From contig CALSRX010000004.1 in assembly GCA_943788865.1 (NCBI GenBank), positions 1 through 64,000 on the forward strand: a DNA stretch of 64,000 nucleotides. Direction: 5' to 3'. This stretch comes from an uncultured Polaribacter sp. (GTDB lineage: Bacteria > Bacteroidota > Bacteroidia > Flavobacteriales > Flavobacteriaceae). Position 1 is the stretch's first letter, and each line of letters begins with the position of its first letter. Shown piece after piece: positions 45,892 through 55,546 of the stretch. The translations under genes and the position numbers were made by a program. The notes below the pieces were generated by a model. It searched no databases. It was not told where the DNA came from and worked only from the letters and a program-made list of their open reading frames with translations.

Positions 45892-47580
45892 ATGTCAGAA
45901 GAAAAATTACCGCTCAACTTTTTAGAGCAAATTATTGAAGAAGATTTAGCAAACGGAATGTCAAAAGAAAATTTGCGTTTTCGTTTTCCTCCAGAACCTA
46001 ATGGATATTTGCATATTGGTCATACCAAAGCAATCGGAATTAGTTTTGGTTTGGGAGAAAAATACAATGCGCCTGTAAACTTGCGTTTTGATGACACAAA
46101 CCCGGCAAAAGAAGAACAAGAATATGTAGATGCCATTAAAGAAGATATTTCTTGGTTGGGTTATACATGGGCAAATGAGTTGTACTCTTCAGACTACTTT
46201 CAACAATTATATGATTGGGCTCTCCTATTGATAAAAGATGGAAAAGCTTATGTAGATAGCCAAACTTCTGAAGAAATGCGTATTCAAAAAGGAACTCCTA
46301 CTGAAGCTGGTACCAATAGTCCTTATAGAAATAGATCTGTAGAAGAAAACTTGGAATTGTTTCAAGGAATGAAAGACGGAAAATTTAAAGAAGGAGAACA
46401 CACCTTGCGTGCAAAAATTGACATGGCGAGTCCAAATATGTTGTTGCGTGACCCTTTGATGTACAGAATCATGTACAAATCTCATCACAGAACAGGTACA
46501 GATTGGTGTATTTATCCAATGTACGATTGGACACATGGAGAAAGCGATTATATTGAGCAAATATCACATTCATTATGTTCTTTAGAGTTTAAACCTCACA
46601 GAGAATTGTATGATTGGTTTAAAGAAAATGTATATTCTTATAGTAGCAATGCATATCCATTACAACCAAAACAACGTGAATTTTCTCGTTTAAATTTGAG
46701 CTATACAATTATGAGTAAGCGAAAATTATTGACCTTGGTTGAAAATGGTGTTGTTGCTGGTTGGGACGACCCAAGAATGCCAACAATTTCTGGTTTAAGA
46801 AGACGAGGTTATACGCCTAACTCTATTAAGAACTTTATTGAAACTGTTGGGGTTTCTAAGCGTGAAAACGTGATTGATGTTGCGTTATTAGAGTTTAAAA
46901 TTAGAGAAGATTTAAATAAAACAGCAAATAGAGTAATGGCTGTATTAGATCCTGTAAAAGTGATAATTGATAATTATCCTGAAGGAAAAGAAGAACTGTT
47001 AATTGCAGAAAATAATCCTGAAGATGAAAACTCGGGCGTTAGAGAAGTTCCTTTTTCAAGAGAAATTTATATTGAAAGGGAAGATTTTAGAGAAGAAGCG
47101 AACAAAAAATTCTTTAGACTTAAATTGGGTAAAGAGGTTCGTTTAAAAAATGCTTATTTGATTTCAGCTACTAGCTGCGAAAAAGATGAAAACGGAGAAA
47201 TTACTACCATACATTGTTCTTATGATCCATTAACAAAATCTGGAAGCGGCACAGAAGAAAGTAAACGAAAAGTTAAGGGCACTTTGCATTGGGTTTCTAT
47301 AAAACATGCAGTAAAAGCAGAGGTAAGAGCTTATGATAGGTTGTTTTTAGATGAAGCTCCAGATTCGCACAAAGACAAAGATTTTATGGAGTTTATCAAC
47401 CCAAGTTCATTAGAGATTATTAACGCTTATGTTGAGCCAAGCTTGCAATCTGCAAAAATAGGAGAGCGTTTTCAGTTTCAACGTTTGGGTTATTTTAATG
47501 TAGATAACGATTCAACTTCAGAAAATCTGGTTTTTAATAAAACCGTTGGTTTACGAGATAGTTGGGGAAACAAAAACTAA
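45892..47580 (+). CDS. glnS: Glutaminyl-tRNA synthetase
   Basis: 562 residues, a class I synthetase that charges tRNA-Gln. The HIGH motif is in FPPEPNGYLHIGHTKAI and the KMSKS motif appears as IMSKRKL. TGTDWCIYPMYDWTHGESDYIEQISHSLCSLEF and the two C-terminal anticodon-binding beta barrels are intact. Presence of GlnS means this organism charges Gln directly. A terminator follows at once. Confidence 0.97.
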   Translation: MSEEKLPLNFLEQIIEEDLANGMSKENLRFRFPPEPNGYLHIGHTKAIGISFGLGEKYNAPVNLRFDDTNPAKEEQEYVDAIKEDISWLGYTWANELYSSDYFQQLYDWALLLIKDGKAYVDSQTSEEMRIQKGTPTEAGTNSPYRNRSVEENLELFQGMKDGKFKEGEHTLRAKIDMASPNMLLRDPLMYRIMYKSHHRTGTDWCIYPMYDWTHGESDYIEQISHSLCSLEFKPHRELYDWFKENVYSYSSNAYPLQPKQREFSRLNLSYTIMSKRKLLTLVENGVVAGWDDPRMPTISGLRRRGYTPNSIKNFIETVGVSKRENVIDVALLEFKIREDLNKTANRVMAVLDPVKVIIDNYPEGKEELLIAENNPEDENSGVREVPFSREIYIEREDFREEANKKFFRLKLGKEVRLKNAYLISATSCEKDENGEITTIHCSYDPLTKSGSGTEESKRKVKGTLHWVSIKHAVKAEVRAYDRLFLDEAPDSHKDKDFMEFINPSSLEIINAYVEPSLQSAKIGERFQFQRLGYFNVDNDSTSENLVFNKTVGLRDSWGNKN

Positions 47581-47611
47581 AAAAAAGGATCGCAAATTGC
47601 GATCCTTTTTT
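47581..47611 (+). terminator. Terminator after glnS
   Basis: AAAAGGATCGCAA pairs with TTGCGATCCTTTT around an AT-rich centre, with a T-run. Being symmetric, it may also serve the convergent DUF1761 gene. Confidence 0.85.
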
Positions 47612-47629
47612 GTTTACATTTTTTCTACA

Positions 47630-48134
47630 TTAAAAAACAGATTGACATAAAACTCCGCCAATTAAAGCAAGGGTTACTGTCCAATACCCAGCATTTATTA
47701 GTACATATTTTAATGTTTTTCTTTTAAACATCGCATTCGTCCCGATAATTGGCAATCCAATTAATAGTCCGACCATTGCCCCATGCAATGCTCCGTGTCC
47801 AAATGTTCTAAAACGATCTCCGTAAGTTGCTAAAAAATTTTGAAAATAGGTAAATGCTTCTCCCGTTCCTTCTGTAAATCCGGGTTCACCCATTAATACA
47901 GATTGTGCACCAAACTGATGAATTACTAAGGTTTGTAGTAGGCCTGCAATTAAAAAAATTTAGCACATAGCTCAATCCAAAAATTAATGCCATGTTACCA
48001 CCTTTTAATGATTCTTCAGTAAAACCCATTTCTTTCATCCATGCTTTTTGAAAAAGCATTGGTCCGTACCAAATAAAGCCCATAATTAAAGGAATTAGGG
48101 CCGCAATGGCTGTAGTTAAAAAATTAAATTCCAT
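47630..48134 (-). pseudogene. DUF1761 membrane protein gene, one frameshift in a 7-A run
   Basis: The frame starts at the ATG at 48134 (MEFNFLTTAIAALIPLIMGFIWYGPMLFQKAWMKEMGF) and fails at the run of seven A's at 47952-47958. Removing one base restores NFLIAGLLQTLVIHQFGAQSVLMGEPGFTEG and carries on to the stop at 47630. Whole, it is about 167 residues with four or more membrane segments, the DUF1761 family, function unknown. Homopolymer context favours a sequencing error, though phase-variable slippage at seven bases is possible. Confidence 0.85.
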
Positions 48135-48199
48135 ACTGTTTTTGTTTATTGGTTCTTTCAAATATAACAAATAAGTTTTTGATTTTGAACTGTTTAAAA

Positions 48200-48236
48200 T
48201 AAAAAAAGGCTAAAACAATTTGTTTTAGCCTTTTAA
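48200..48236 (-). terminator. Terminator after the DUF4837 gene
   Basis: AAAGGCTAAAACA pairs with TGTTTTAGCCTTT, with A- and T-runs on the outside. Confidence 0.8.
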
Positions 48237-48251
48237 TATGTGTGTTTTTTT

Positions 48252-49244
48252 CTACTTTATTTTTAATGATTTACCTATTGCTTCTAATTCAAAAATAAAG
48301 TCTCTTTTGTCTATAGATGGTGCATACGTAAACCCTTCAAAAACAATTAATCTGTTGTTTTTTTCATCAACTACAGTATAATTAATAAACGGTCCTGCCA
48401 TAAAATCGTTTTTAACTTCCCATTTTCCTCTTGTTTCAAAAGCTTTTTTATTGTCAATTACGGCTTCTTTGGTTTGAGGGGTAAAAGCTGCTTCTGTAAT
48501 CATATACATTCCTTCTTTAGACCCAGGAATATGTTTTTCGCCAATTATATTTCTATTATTAATGATGTTATTGTTTACATCTAAATCAAATTCTTCTGTT
48601 AAGGGAACTGAATACACCAAAATGTTACTTCTTCCATCTCCGTGTGCAATTCCACTCATTAAATATTGCCTTAGCCATAAAAAATCTCCTGTATCTTCTA
48701 CAGTTCTAAAGTCAGTTGGAATTATTAAAGAAAGTCCTAATTTTTCTAATGTTTTGTATTTAGAATCATCAACTCTTTTGTTATAAAATCGATCTTGTAT
48801 ATCTTTAATATCCGAGTCTCTAAAGATTTTGACAATTTCCTTTTTGTGTTTTTCTAACTGCGCATTTAATGATTCTTTATCTTTTGCAGTAACATAAACT
48901 AAGGTTTGAGGCCTCGCATAAAAATCGTTTTGGACACGAAAAGATTCTTTATCTCCAACCTGAACAAACAAAATATTTTTGTATTTATTCATCATACTTC
49001 CAAAACCTTTAGGTGCAATTTGGGTAACACTAAACATGGTTTCTGGCTGAGGCAAACCAACCACTAACTCACCTAAAAAGTCTCTAAGATTATCTCCTAT
49101 TTTACCAGACCAGTCTTTGGCTTCAGTTACTACCAGAAGATGGTTAGATTTTCCTACGGAACTGCTTAATACAAAGGTTTCTTTTGCGTCTTTACATGAT
49201 GTTAAAAAAAGTAATAGAGCTACTATTGTTAATCCTTTTTTCAT
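48252..49244 (-). CDS. DUF4837 family lipoprotein
   Basis: 330 residues with the lipoprotein signal MKKGLTIVALLLFLTSC (Cys17). The mature part matches DUF4837: SVGKSNHLLVVTEAKDWSGKIGDNLRDFLGE, LPQPETMFSVTQIAPKGFGSM and GISHGDGRSNILVY-type segments (here GIAHGDGRSNILVYSVP). Function unknown. It lies 78 nt after mltD on the same strand and ends at a terminator, so it is the last gene of the xth-mltD-DUF4837 run. Confidence 0.88.
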   Translation of the reverse strand: MKKGLTIVALLLFLTSCKDAKETFVLSSSVGKSNHLLVVTEAKDWSGKIGDNLRDFLGELVVGLPQPETMFSVTQIAPKGFGSMMNKYKNILFVQVGDKESFRVQNDFYARPQTLVYVTAKDKESLNAQLEKHKKEIVKIFRDSDIKDIQDRFYNKRVDDSKYKTLEKLGLSLIIPTDFRTVEDTGDFLWLRQYLMSGIAHGDGRSNILVYSVPLTEEFDLDVNNNIINNRNIIGEKHIPGSKEGMYMITEAAFTPQTKEAVIDNKKAFETRGKWEVKNDFMAGPFINYTVVDEKNNRLIVFEGFTYAPSIDKRDFIFELEAIGKSLKIK

Positions 49245-49322
49245 ATTTATCTATTTAACGTTTTAGTTGTCGGGTGTTCTCCTTCAAATATTGTTCCAAT
49301 TTTAAAGAATCAATTTCTTTTT

Positions 49323-50609
49323 TTATAATCTTTTAGGAAAAATAGTAAGCCTTTGTCCAATTTTTAAATTGGTGCTTCTTAGTCGATTCCATTTTTTAAT
49401 TTGACTCACACGAACCCCAAATTTTTTAGCAATTCTTCCTAAGTAATCTCCGCTTCTAACTTTATACCTAATTCGTTGATTTAGCTCTAAATATTTAGGT
49501 AAAGGTTTTTCTCTCTTTGCATTGTCTTCTTCAACTAGAGAGTATAATTCTTTCTCTTTCGCTAAAAATTTAACGGTAGCGTTTCTTGGAACTGTAACTG
49601 CATAATTTTTCCCTTTTACAAACGGAATGATATCTAATTTGTATTCTGGATTTAAAAACTGTAGCATTTCTGTTTCTATTCCTGTGATTTCTGTGATTTG
49701 ATCAAACGAAACTGTTTTTTTAACTTGAATTGTATCTGTTGCAAAATGATAAATAGGTGGGTTTTCTGGAGCCAAGCCGTGTTCTTTTGCATATTTAAAA
49801 ATATATAGGGTTGCGTAAAAAGCAGGCACATACCCAGCTGTTTCTGTTGGTAAATATTGGCGAATATTCCAATAATTTTGATATCCTCCTGAACGTTTGA
49901 TTGCTTTCGAAACATTTCCTGGTCCAGAATTATAGGCTGCTAAAGCCAAATCCCAATCGCCAAAAATATCATATAAATCGCTCAAATACTTACAGGCTGC
50001 TATGGTTGCTTTTATAGGGTCTTGCCGCTCATCTACATAAGAACTCACATTTAATTTATACTGCTTTCCGGTTAAATACATAAACTGCCACAAACCTCTT
50101 GCACCAACTCTAGATCTTGCTCTGGGATCTAAAGCAGACTCTACAATCGCTAAATATTTCATTTCTAGCGGAACATCAAACTGATCTAAATATTTTTCGA
50201 ACATTGGAAAATAATACTCCGCTTTTGCCATTAAACTTGGATAGTATTTCTTCCTGTATTTTAAATATGAATTGATTACGTTTTCTAAAATAGGATTGTA
50301 TTCAATGAAAAATGGAGATGTATTGTCTAAGTGCTTTAAGCGCTCCTTTAAAAGGTTTGTTGGAATTTTTACCGACGGTTGCTCTTTAGCTTCTAATCCC
50401 TTTATTACATAATTTATGTTGTCTGTTAGAGGAGATTTGTATTGGGTTTCAACCACCAAACTATCAATTACAGAGAGGTCTTTATCACTAAAAAACCCTT
50501 TTTTAAGACTTGTTTTTATTGTGGTTTTTGGAATGCTGTCTGTCTTGTTTTGTGCAGATATAGAAAAAACTAAAAAAATAAGTAAAAATGTAATTTTCAA
50601 GTTTCTCAT
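49323..50609 (-). CDS. mltD: MltD-like lytic transglycosylase with LysM domain
   Basis: 428 residues from the ATG at 50609 (MRNLKITFLLIFLVFSISAQ, signal peptide); the longer frame to 50642 overlaps xth and is unlikely. The SLT domain carries the catalytic Glu in LAIVESALDPRARSRVGARGLWQFM, then YLSDLYDIFGDWDLALAAYNSGPGNV. A LysM domain near the C-terminus (YKVRSGDYLGRIAKKFGVRVSQIKKWN) binds peptidoglycan. The enzyme cuts glycan strands to leave anhydro ends. It starts 2 nt after the xth stop, so the two are co-translated. Confidence 0.93.
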   Translation of the reverse strand: MRNLKITFLLIFLVFSISAQNKTDSIPKTTIKTSLKKGFFSDKDLSVIDSLVVETQYKSPLTDNINYVIKGLEAKEQPSVKIPTNLLKERLKHLDNTSPFFIEYNPILENVINSYLKYRKKYYPSLMAKAEYYFPMFEKYLDQFDVPLEMKYLAIVESALDPRARSRVGARGLWQFMYLTGKQYKLNVSSYVDERQDPIKATIAACKYLSDLYDIFGDWDLALAAYNSGPGNVSKAIKRSGGYQNYWNIRQYLPTETAGYVPAFYATLYIFKYAKEHGLAPENPPIYHFATDTIQVKKTVSFDQITEITGIETEMLQFLNPEYKLDIIPFVKGKNYAVTVPRNATVKFLAKEKELYSLVEEDNAKREKPLPKYLELNQRIRYKVRSGDYLGRIAKKFGVRVSQIKKWNRLRSTNLKIGQRLTIFPKRL

Positions 50610-50611
50610 AT

Positions 50612-51373
50612 TTAAAATTCTAATTCTACAGCAATCGGACAATGGTCTGAATGCTTAGCTTCTGGTAAAATATATGCTCTAGAAATGTTCTCTTTTATGG
50701 GGTCTGCAACAAGTGCATAATCCAATCGCCATCCTTTATTGTTTGCTCTCGAATTCGCTCGATAACTCCACCAAGAAAACTCTTGTCTGTCTTTATTTAA
50801 ATACCGAAAACTATCTATAAAGCCGTTTTCTATAAAATCTCCCATCCACGCTCTCTCCTCTGGTAAAAACCCTGAAACACCTTTCATTTTTGGGTTGTGA
50901 ATATCTATTTCTTCATGACAAATATTATAATCTCCACAAATCACTAAATTCGGAATTTCCTTTTTTAAATTATTTATATACTCTTGGAATTCTGCCATGT
51001 AGTTGAATTTAAAATCCAACCTAGCATCATTTGTTCCAGAGGGAAGGTATAAGCTCATGATAGAAATAGAATCAAAATCTACGCGCAGGTTTCTTCCTTC
51101 AAAATCCATCGATTCAATCCCTGTTCCATATTCAACATGATTTGGTTTTTGTTTACATAAAATGGCAACCGAAGAATACCCTTTTTTTTCTGCCGAAAAC
51201 CAATAATGATAGGGGTATCCAGCTGCCTCAAACTCAGATACATCTAATTGCTCTTGATGAGCTTTTGTTTCCTGAATACAAATTACATCTGGACTCGCAG
51301 ATTGTAGCCAATCTAAAAACCCTTTTTTTAAAGCTGCTCGTATTCCGTTAACATTGTAAGAAATTATTTTCAT
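50612..51373 (-). CDS. xth: Exodeoxyribonuclease III
   Basis: 253 residues of the AP endonuclease/exonuclease III family, which repairs abasic sites. MKIISYNVNGIRAALKKGFLDW, the catalytic Glu in ICIQETKAH, CGDYNICHEEIDIHNP, RLDYALVA and the last motif KHSDHCPIAVEL are intact. It lies 2 nt after the scoB end and 2 nt before mltD, so a mixed operon is likely. Confidence 0.96.
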   Translation of the reverse strand: MKIISYNVNGIRAALKKGFLDWLQSASPDVICIQETKAHQEQLDVSEFEAAGYPYHYWFSAEKKGYSSVAILCKQKPNHVEYGTGIESMDFEGRNLRVDFDSISIMSLYLPSGTNDARLDFKFNYMAEFQEYINNLKKEIPNLVICGDYNICHEEIDIHNPKMKGVSGFLPEERAWMGDFIENGFIDSFRYLNKDRQEFSWWSYRANSRANNKGWRLDYALVADPIKENISRAYILPEAKHSDHCPIAVELEF

Positions 51374-51375
51374 TG

Positions 51376-52032
51376 TTAAAATTGCATTTCTGGAATTTCC
51401 CCTTCAACAATTAATGTTCCTTCTGTGGCTGCTTTAATTTCTTCTACAGAAACCCCTGGAGCTCTTTCTAACAAGTGAAAAGAACCATTTTTAATTTCTA
51501 AAACTGCTAAATTAGTTACTACTTTTTTTACACAACCCACTCCTGTTAATGGTAACGAACATTCTTTTAATAATTTAGACTCTCCTTTTTTATTGGTGTG
51601 CATCATGGCAACAATAATGTTTTCTGCTGACGCGACTAAATCCATTGCGCCACCCATACCTTTTACCATTCTGCCTGGAATTTTCCAGTTTGCAATGTCT
51701 CCGTTTTGTGCAACTTCCATGGCACCTAGAACCGTTAATTGAACGTGTTGTCCTCGAATCATGGCAAAGCTCATTGCTGAATCAAATAAAGATCCTCCAT
51801 CTAAAATTGTAACGGTTTGTTTTCCTGCGTTGATTAAATCAGCATCTTCAGCTCCTTCTATAGGAAAAGGTCCCATTCCAAGTAATCCGTTTTCTGATTG
51901 AAATTCAACATCAATTCCTTTAGGAATGTAATTTGCTACCAACGTAGGAATTCCAATTCCTAAATTCACATACCATTTATCTTGTAATTCTTGTGCAATT
52001 CTTTGTGCTATTTGTTCTTTTGATAATGCCAT
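51376..52032 (-). CDS. scoB: 3-oxoacid CoA-transferase subunit B
   Basis: 218 residues. With subunit A it moves CoA between succinyl-CoA and acetoacetate or related 3-oxoacids. The catalytic Glu lies in VEFQSENGLLGMGPFP, and the family pattern NLGIGIPTLVANYIPKG is at the N-terminus. It follows scoA with a 4-nt gap. Confidence 0.95.
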   Translation of the reverse strand: MALSKEQIAQRIAQELQDKWYVNLGIGIPTLVANYIPKGIDVEFQSENGLLGMGPFPIEGAEDADLINAGKQTVTILDGGSLFDSAMSFAMIRGQHVQLTVLGAMEVAQNGDIANWKIPGRMVKGMGGAMDLVASAENIIVAMMHTNKKGESKLLKECSLPLTGVGCVKKVVTNLAVLEIKNGSFHLLERAPGVSVEEIKAATEGTLIVEGEIPEMQF

Positions 52033-52036
52033 CTTG

Positions 52037-52738
52037 TTACGATTTAGGAGTTACTGTTCGTTGCTCTATTCTTTTTTCGTAAGCTGTTCCTTGAAAAATT
52101 CGTTGTACAAAAATTCCTGGAATATGAATTTGATTTGGGTCTAATTCGCCCGCTTCAACCAATTCTTCAACTTCCACAACAGTTGTTTTTCCTGCCATTG
52201 CCATCATTGGATTAAAGTTTCTTGCTGTCCCTTTAAAAATTAAGTTTCCTGCTGTGTCTCCTTTCCATGCTTTTACAAATGCAAATTGAGCATCAAAAGC
52301 ATGTTCTAACACATACATTTTTCCGTTAAATTCTCTTGTTTCTTTTCCTTCAGCGACTTCGGTTCCGTAACCAGCAGGGGTGTAAAAAGCAGGAATCCCT
52401 GCTCCTGTTGCTCTACATCTTTCTGCTAATGTTCCTTGCGGAATTAAATCTACTTCTAATTCTCCTGACAACATTTGTCTTTCAAACTCGTCGTTTTCTC
52501 CCACATAAGAAGAAATCATTTTTTTAATTTGACGTTTTTGTAATAACAATCCTAAACCAAAATCATCAACTCCGGCATTGTTAGAAATACACGTTAAGTC
52601 TGTAACGCCTAAGTTTACCAATTCCGAAATACAGTTTTCTGGTATTCCACACAATCCAAAACCTCCTAACATAAACGTCATTCCGTTTTCAACTCCTTTC
52701 AGAGCTTCTTCTGCGTTTTTTACTACTTTATTTATCAT
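52037..52738 (-). CDS. scoA: 3-oxoacid CoA-transferase subunit A
   Basis: 233 residues. The N-terminus [23 protein letters not shown] is typical of the A subunit of SCOT-type CoA-transferases. [24 protein letters not shown] and the [25 protein letters not shown] segment also match. It works with ScoB in ketone-body or 3-oxoacid breakdown. Confidence 0.95.
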   Translation of the reverse strand: MINKVVKNAEEALKGVENGMTFMLGGFGLCGIPENCISELVNLGVTDLTCISNNAGVDDFGLGLLLQKRQIKKMISSYVGENDEFERQMLSGELEVDLIPQGTLAERCRATGAGIPAFYTPAGYGTEVAEGKETREFNGKMYVLEHAFDAQFAFVKAWKGDTAGNLIFKGTARNFNPMMAMAGKTTVVEVEELVEAGELDPNQIHIPGIFVQRIFQGTAYEKRIEQRTVTPKS

Positions 52739-52748
52739 TTTACTCTTT

Positions 52749-55052
52749 TTAAAAATCTATATCGCCTTTTTTAATAACGGGTTTTTCGTCCTCTTTTTCT
52801 TTTAATGGGTCCTTATCTGCACAATCCAATCGAATAGAGATTGGGTTTTCTGGTTTTTCAAAATCTTCTTTACTGATATTTAGTGTTGGATCTTCATAAC
52901 ACTTTCTCATAAAAATTGCCCAAGTTGGTAGAGACATAGATGCTCCTTGTCCTTTTCCAATTCCTTCAAAATGAATTGCATTATCTTCTCCACCTGTCCA
53001 AACTCCTGTTGCTAAATTTGGAACAACACCCATAAACCATCCATCTGTATGATTCTGAGTCGTTCCTGTTTTTCCTGCGATTGGATTGTCAAAACCATAA
53101 GGATAACCTGTTACATAATCTGGTCTGGCATAGGATGTTCTTAATCTAACTCCAGATCCGGCAGTTGTAACACCTTTTAGTAAATCCAACACCACATAGG
53201 CAGATTCTTCACTCAACACTTCTTGAGTTTTTGGCGTAAATTGCGTTAAAACTGTTCCGTTTTTATCTTCAATTCTGGTAATTATCATTGGTTCTACACG
53301 CAACCCTTTGTTTGCAAACATTGCATAAGCACTAACCATTTCATATAAAGACAATTCAACCGTTCCTAGTGCAATTGCTGGTGTTTCTGGAATCGTTCTT
53401 GTAATTCCAAGAGAGGCTTTTGCTAATCTAGAAACGTTTTGTGGACCTACCATGTCTATTAATCTAGCAGACATCGTGTTCACAGAATTCGCTAATCCGT
53501 CTTTTAAACTTAATTCTCCTTTGTATCTCGAATAAGGATTAGAACCAGAGTTTTCTGGAGTCCATGCTTTCATATTTCCGTACTTTCCTTTTGGTATTGT
53601 GTACAGAGAAATCGGATATGTATCACAGGGAGATAATTTTAACTGATTGATCGCTGTTGCATACACAAACGGTTTAAATGTTGAACCAACTTGTCTTTTT
53701 CCTTGCTCAACATGGTCGTATTTAAAGTGCTTATTGTTGATTCCTCCAACCCATGCTTTTATATGCCCTGTTTGTGGCTCCATTGACATTAAGCCAGAAT
53801 GTAAAAAGTATTTGTAATATTTTATTGAATCTGCCGGAGTCATTAAGGTGTCTCTATCGCCTTTCCAAGTAAAAATTTTCATCTTCGTTTTTCTTAAAAA
53901 GGAAGCTTCAATTTCTTTTTCTGGAGTTCCAAGTCTTTTCATTTCTCGCCATCGGTCAGAGTTTTTCTTTGCTCTGGTTAAGATCATTTCAATTTGCTCT
54001 GGCTCTAGATCGTAAAAAGGAGCTGTTTTGTTGCTTTTTTGCTCTGCGTTAAAATAGCTTTGTAGGTTTGAAATATGCTCTTGTACTGCTTCTTCTGCAT
54101 ATTTTTGCATACGAGAATCAATCGTTACATAGACTTTTAATCCGTCTGCGTAAATATTATATTCTTCTCCGTTTGCTTTTGGATTTGTTTTTACCCATTG
54201 TTTTAAATATTCTCTTAAATACTCTCTAAAATAAGTTGCATATCCATCGCTATGACTTTCTGGTGTATAATTAATTTCTAAAGGAATTTTTTGCAAAGAG
54301 TCTTTTTGTTGAGTTGTTAAAAAAGCATTCTTTTCCATTTGTTTAAGCACAACATTTCTACGCTGATGTACTAGTTTTTTTCTTCTAAGAGGATTAAAAT
54401 AAGAGGAGTTTTTAAGCATCCCAACTAACATAGCAGATTCTTCTGTTTTTAATTCATTGGGCTCTTTTCCAAAATAAATTCGTGCTGCAGAACGAATTCC
54501 AACTGCCTGATTTAAAAAATCGTAATTGTTTAAATACATTGCAATAATTTCATGCTTTGTATATTGTCTTTCTAGTTTGATAGAAACCACCCATTCTTTA
54601 ATTTTTTGAATAAGTCTTTTTGCTGTGTTTCCAGAGGCTCTTTTTGTAAATAAGTTTTTTGCTAATTGTTGTGTAATAGTACTCGCGCCTCCGCCTTTTC
54701 CAAATTTAGAAACGGCTCTTGCCAAACTTCTAAGATCTATTCCAGAGTGCTCATAAAACCGCTCATCTTCTGTTGCTATTAAAGCCAAAACTAAGTTTTC
54801 TGGTAACTCTTTAAATTTTATAGGTGTTCTGTTTTCATAAGCGAATTTTCCTAATGTTTTTCCGTCTGAAGAAATAATTTCTGTGGCTAAATTATTTTGC
54901 GGATTTTCTAACTCTTCAAATGTTGGCAATGCTCCAAAAACACCCCAAGAAGCTAATAGAAATAAGAATAGAATAGATGCAAATCCGCCTATTACAATTC
55001 CCCAGAACCATTTTATATATTTTTTAAAATTTACTGTTTTTTTCTTAGTCAT
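52749..55052 (-). CDS. mrcA: Penicillin-binding protein 1A (bifunctional class A PBP)
   Basis: 767 residues. One membrane helix near residues 13-37 is followed by the GT51 glycosyltransferase domain ([33 protein letters not shown]) and then the transpeptidase domain. The transpeptidase active Ser lies in [15 protein letters not shown] (SxxK), with the second motif in [10 protein letters not shown] and KTG in [17 protein letters not shown]. It builds and cross-links peptidoglycan. The gene follows gldH by 2 nt. Confidence 0.96.
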   Translation of the reverse strand: MTKKKTVNFKKYIKWFWGIVIGGFASILFLFLLASWGVFGALPTFEELENPQNNLATEIISSDGKTLGKFAYENRTPIKFKELPENLVLALIATEDERFYEHSGIDLRSLARAVSKFGKGGGASTITQQLAKNLFTKRASGNTAKRLIQKIKEWVVSIKLERQYTKHEIIAMYLNNYDFLNQAVGIRSAARIYFGKEPNELKTEESAMLVGMLKNSSYFNPLRRKKLVHQRRNVVLKQMEKNAFLTTQQKDSLQKIPLEINYTPESHSDGYATYFREYLREYLKQWVKTNPKANGEEYNIYADGLKVYVTIDSRMQKYAEEAVQEHISNLQSYFNAEQKSNKTAPFYDLEPEQIEMILTRAKKNSDRWREMKRLGTPEKEIEASFLRKTKMKIFTWKGDRDTLMTPADSIKYYKYFLHSGLMSMEPQTGHIKAWVGGINNKHFKYDHVEQGKRQVGSTFKPFVYATAINQLKLSPCDTYPISLYTIPKGKYGNMKAWTPENSGSNPYSRYKGELSLKDGLANSVNTMSARLIDMVGPQNVSRLAKASLGITRTIPETPAIALGTVELSLYEMVSAYAMFANKGLRVEPMIITRIEDKNGTVLTQFTPKTQEVLSEESAYVVLDLLKGVTTAGSGVRLRTSYARPDYVTGYPYGFDNPIAGKTGTTQNHTDGWFMGVVPNLATGVWTGGEDNAIHFEGIGKGQGASMSLPTWAIFMRKCYEDPTLNISKEDFEKPENPISIRLDCADKDPLKEKEDEKPVIKKGDIDF

Positions 55053-55054
55053 TT

Positions 55055-55546
55055 TTAATTCTTTTCTATTCTAAATCCAACTTCTGTAATTCCTTTTAAG
55101 CTTTCTATTCCGTTTATTTCACCATTTTTTCTCATGGCTTGAGTTATTGAAATAGTGTATTCTCCTGATACCGGAAAAACAACATTCTCTTTGTAAAACA
55201 GCTTACTCTCTTTAATTGCTGTTATTCCTTTTCCTAAAAAATGACCAGAATTATCGGCCATTTTATACTCTAACGTGTCTACAATTTTCTTGCCATTCGG
55301 AAAATTTAACGATGTAATTAAAAACAAATTGCTGAAATTGTAGTTTTGATTGTTTCTAACGTTTAAAAACAAGTTCTTTTTATTAATCGTGTCGTTAACG
55401 TTAAAGTTAAACAGAATAGCATTACTATGCTCCCATGAACCGTTTGGGACAGAAACAAAAGAGTCATACTCTCTTTTTGAATCACAAGAAATGATGCTAA
55501 AAGCAACAAAAACAAATACAATATAATTAATCTTGCTTGTTTTCAT
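55055..55546 (-). CDS. gldH: Gliding motility lipoprotein GldH
   Basis: 163 residues. The lipoprotein signal MKTSKINYIVFVFVAFSIISC has Cys21. The family pattern VPNGSWEHSNAILFNFNVNDTINKKNLFLNVRN and the C-terminal GIESLKGITEVGFRIEKN identify GldH, a periplasm-facing lipoprotein required for gliding in Flavobacterium johnsoniae. It overlaps ricT by 20 bp and lies 2 nt before the PBP1A gene. The order ricT-gldH-PBP1A is, from memory, common in the family. Confidence 0.93.
   Translation of the reverse strand: MKTSKINYIVFVFVAFSIISCDSKREYDSFVSVPNGSWEHSNAILFNFNVNDTINKKNLFLNVRNNQNYNFSNLFLITSLNFPNGKKIVDTLEYKMADNSGHFLGKGITAIKESKLFYKENVVFPVSGEYTISITQAMRKNGEINGIESLKGITEVGFRIEKN

Noticed and set aside
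49245-49322. A coding-like stretch of about 23 codons after mltD (IDSLKLEQYLKENTRQLKR)
   Set aside because: No start codon or promoter in the frame, and it is preceded by a stop. The mltD end (IFPKRL) looks natural, and a homopolymer repair would not join the two.
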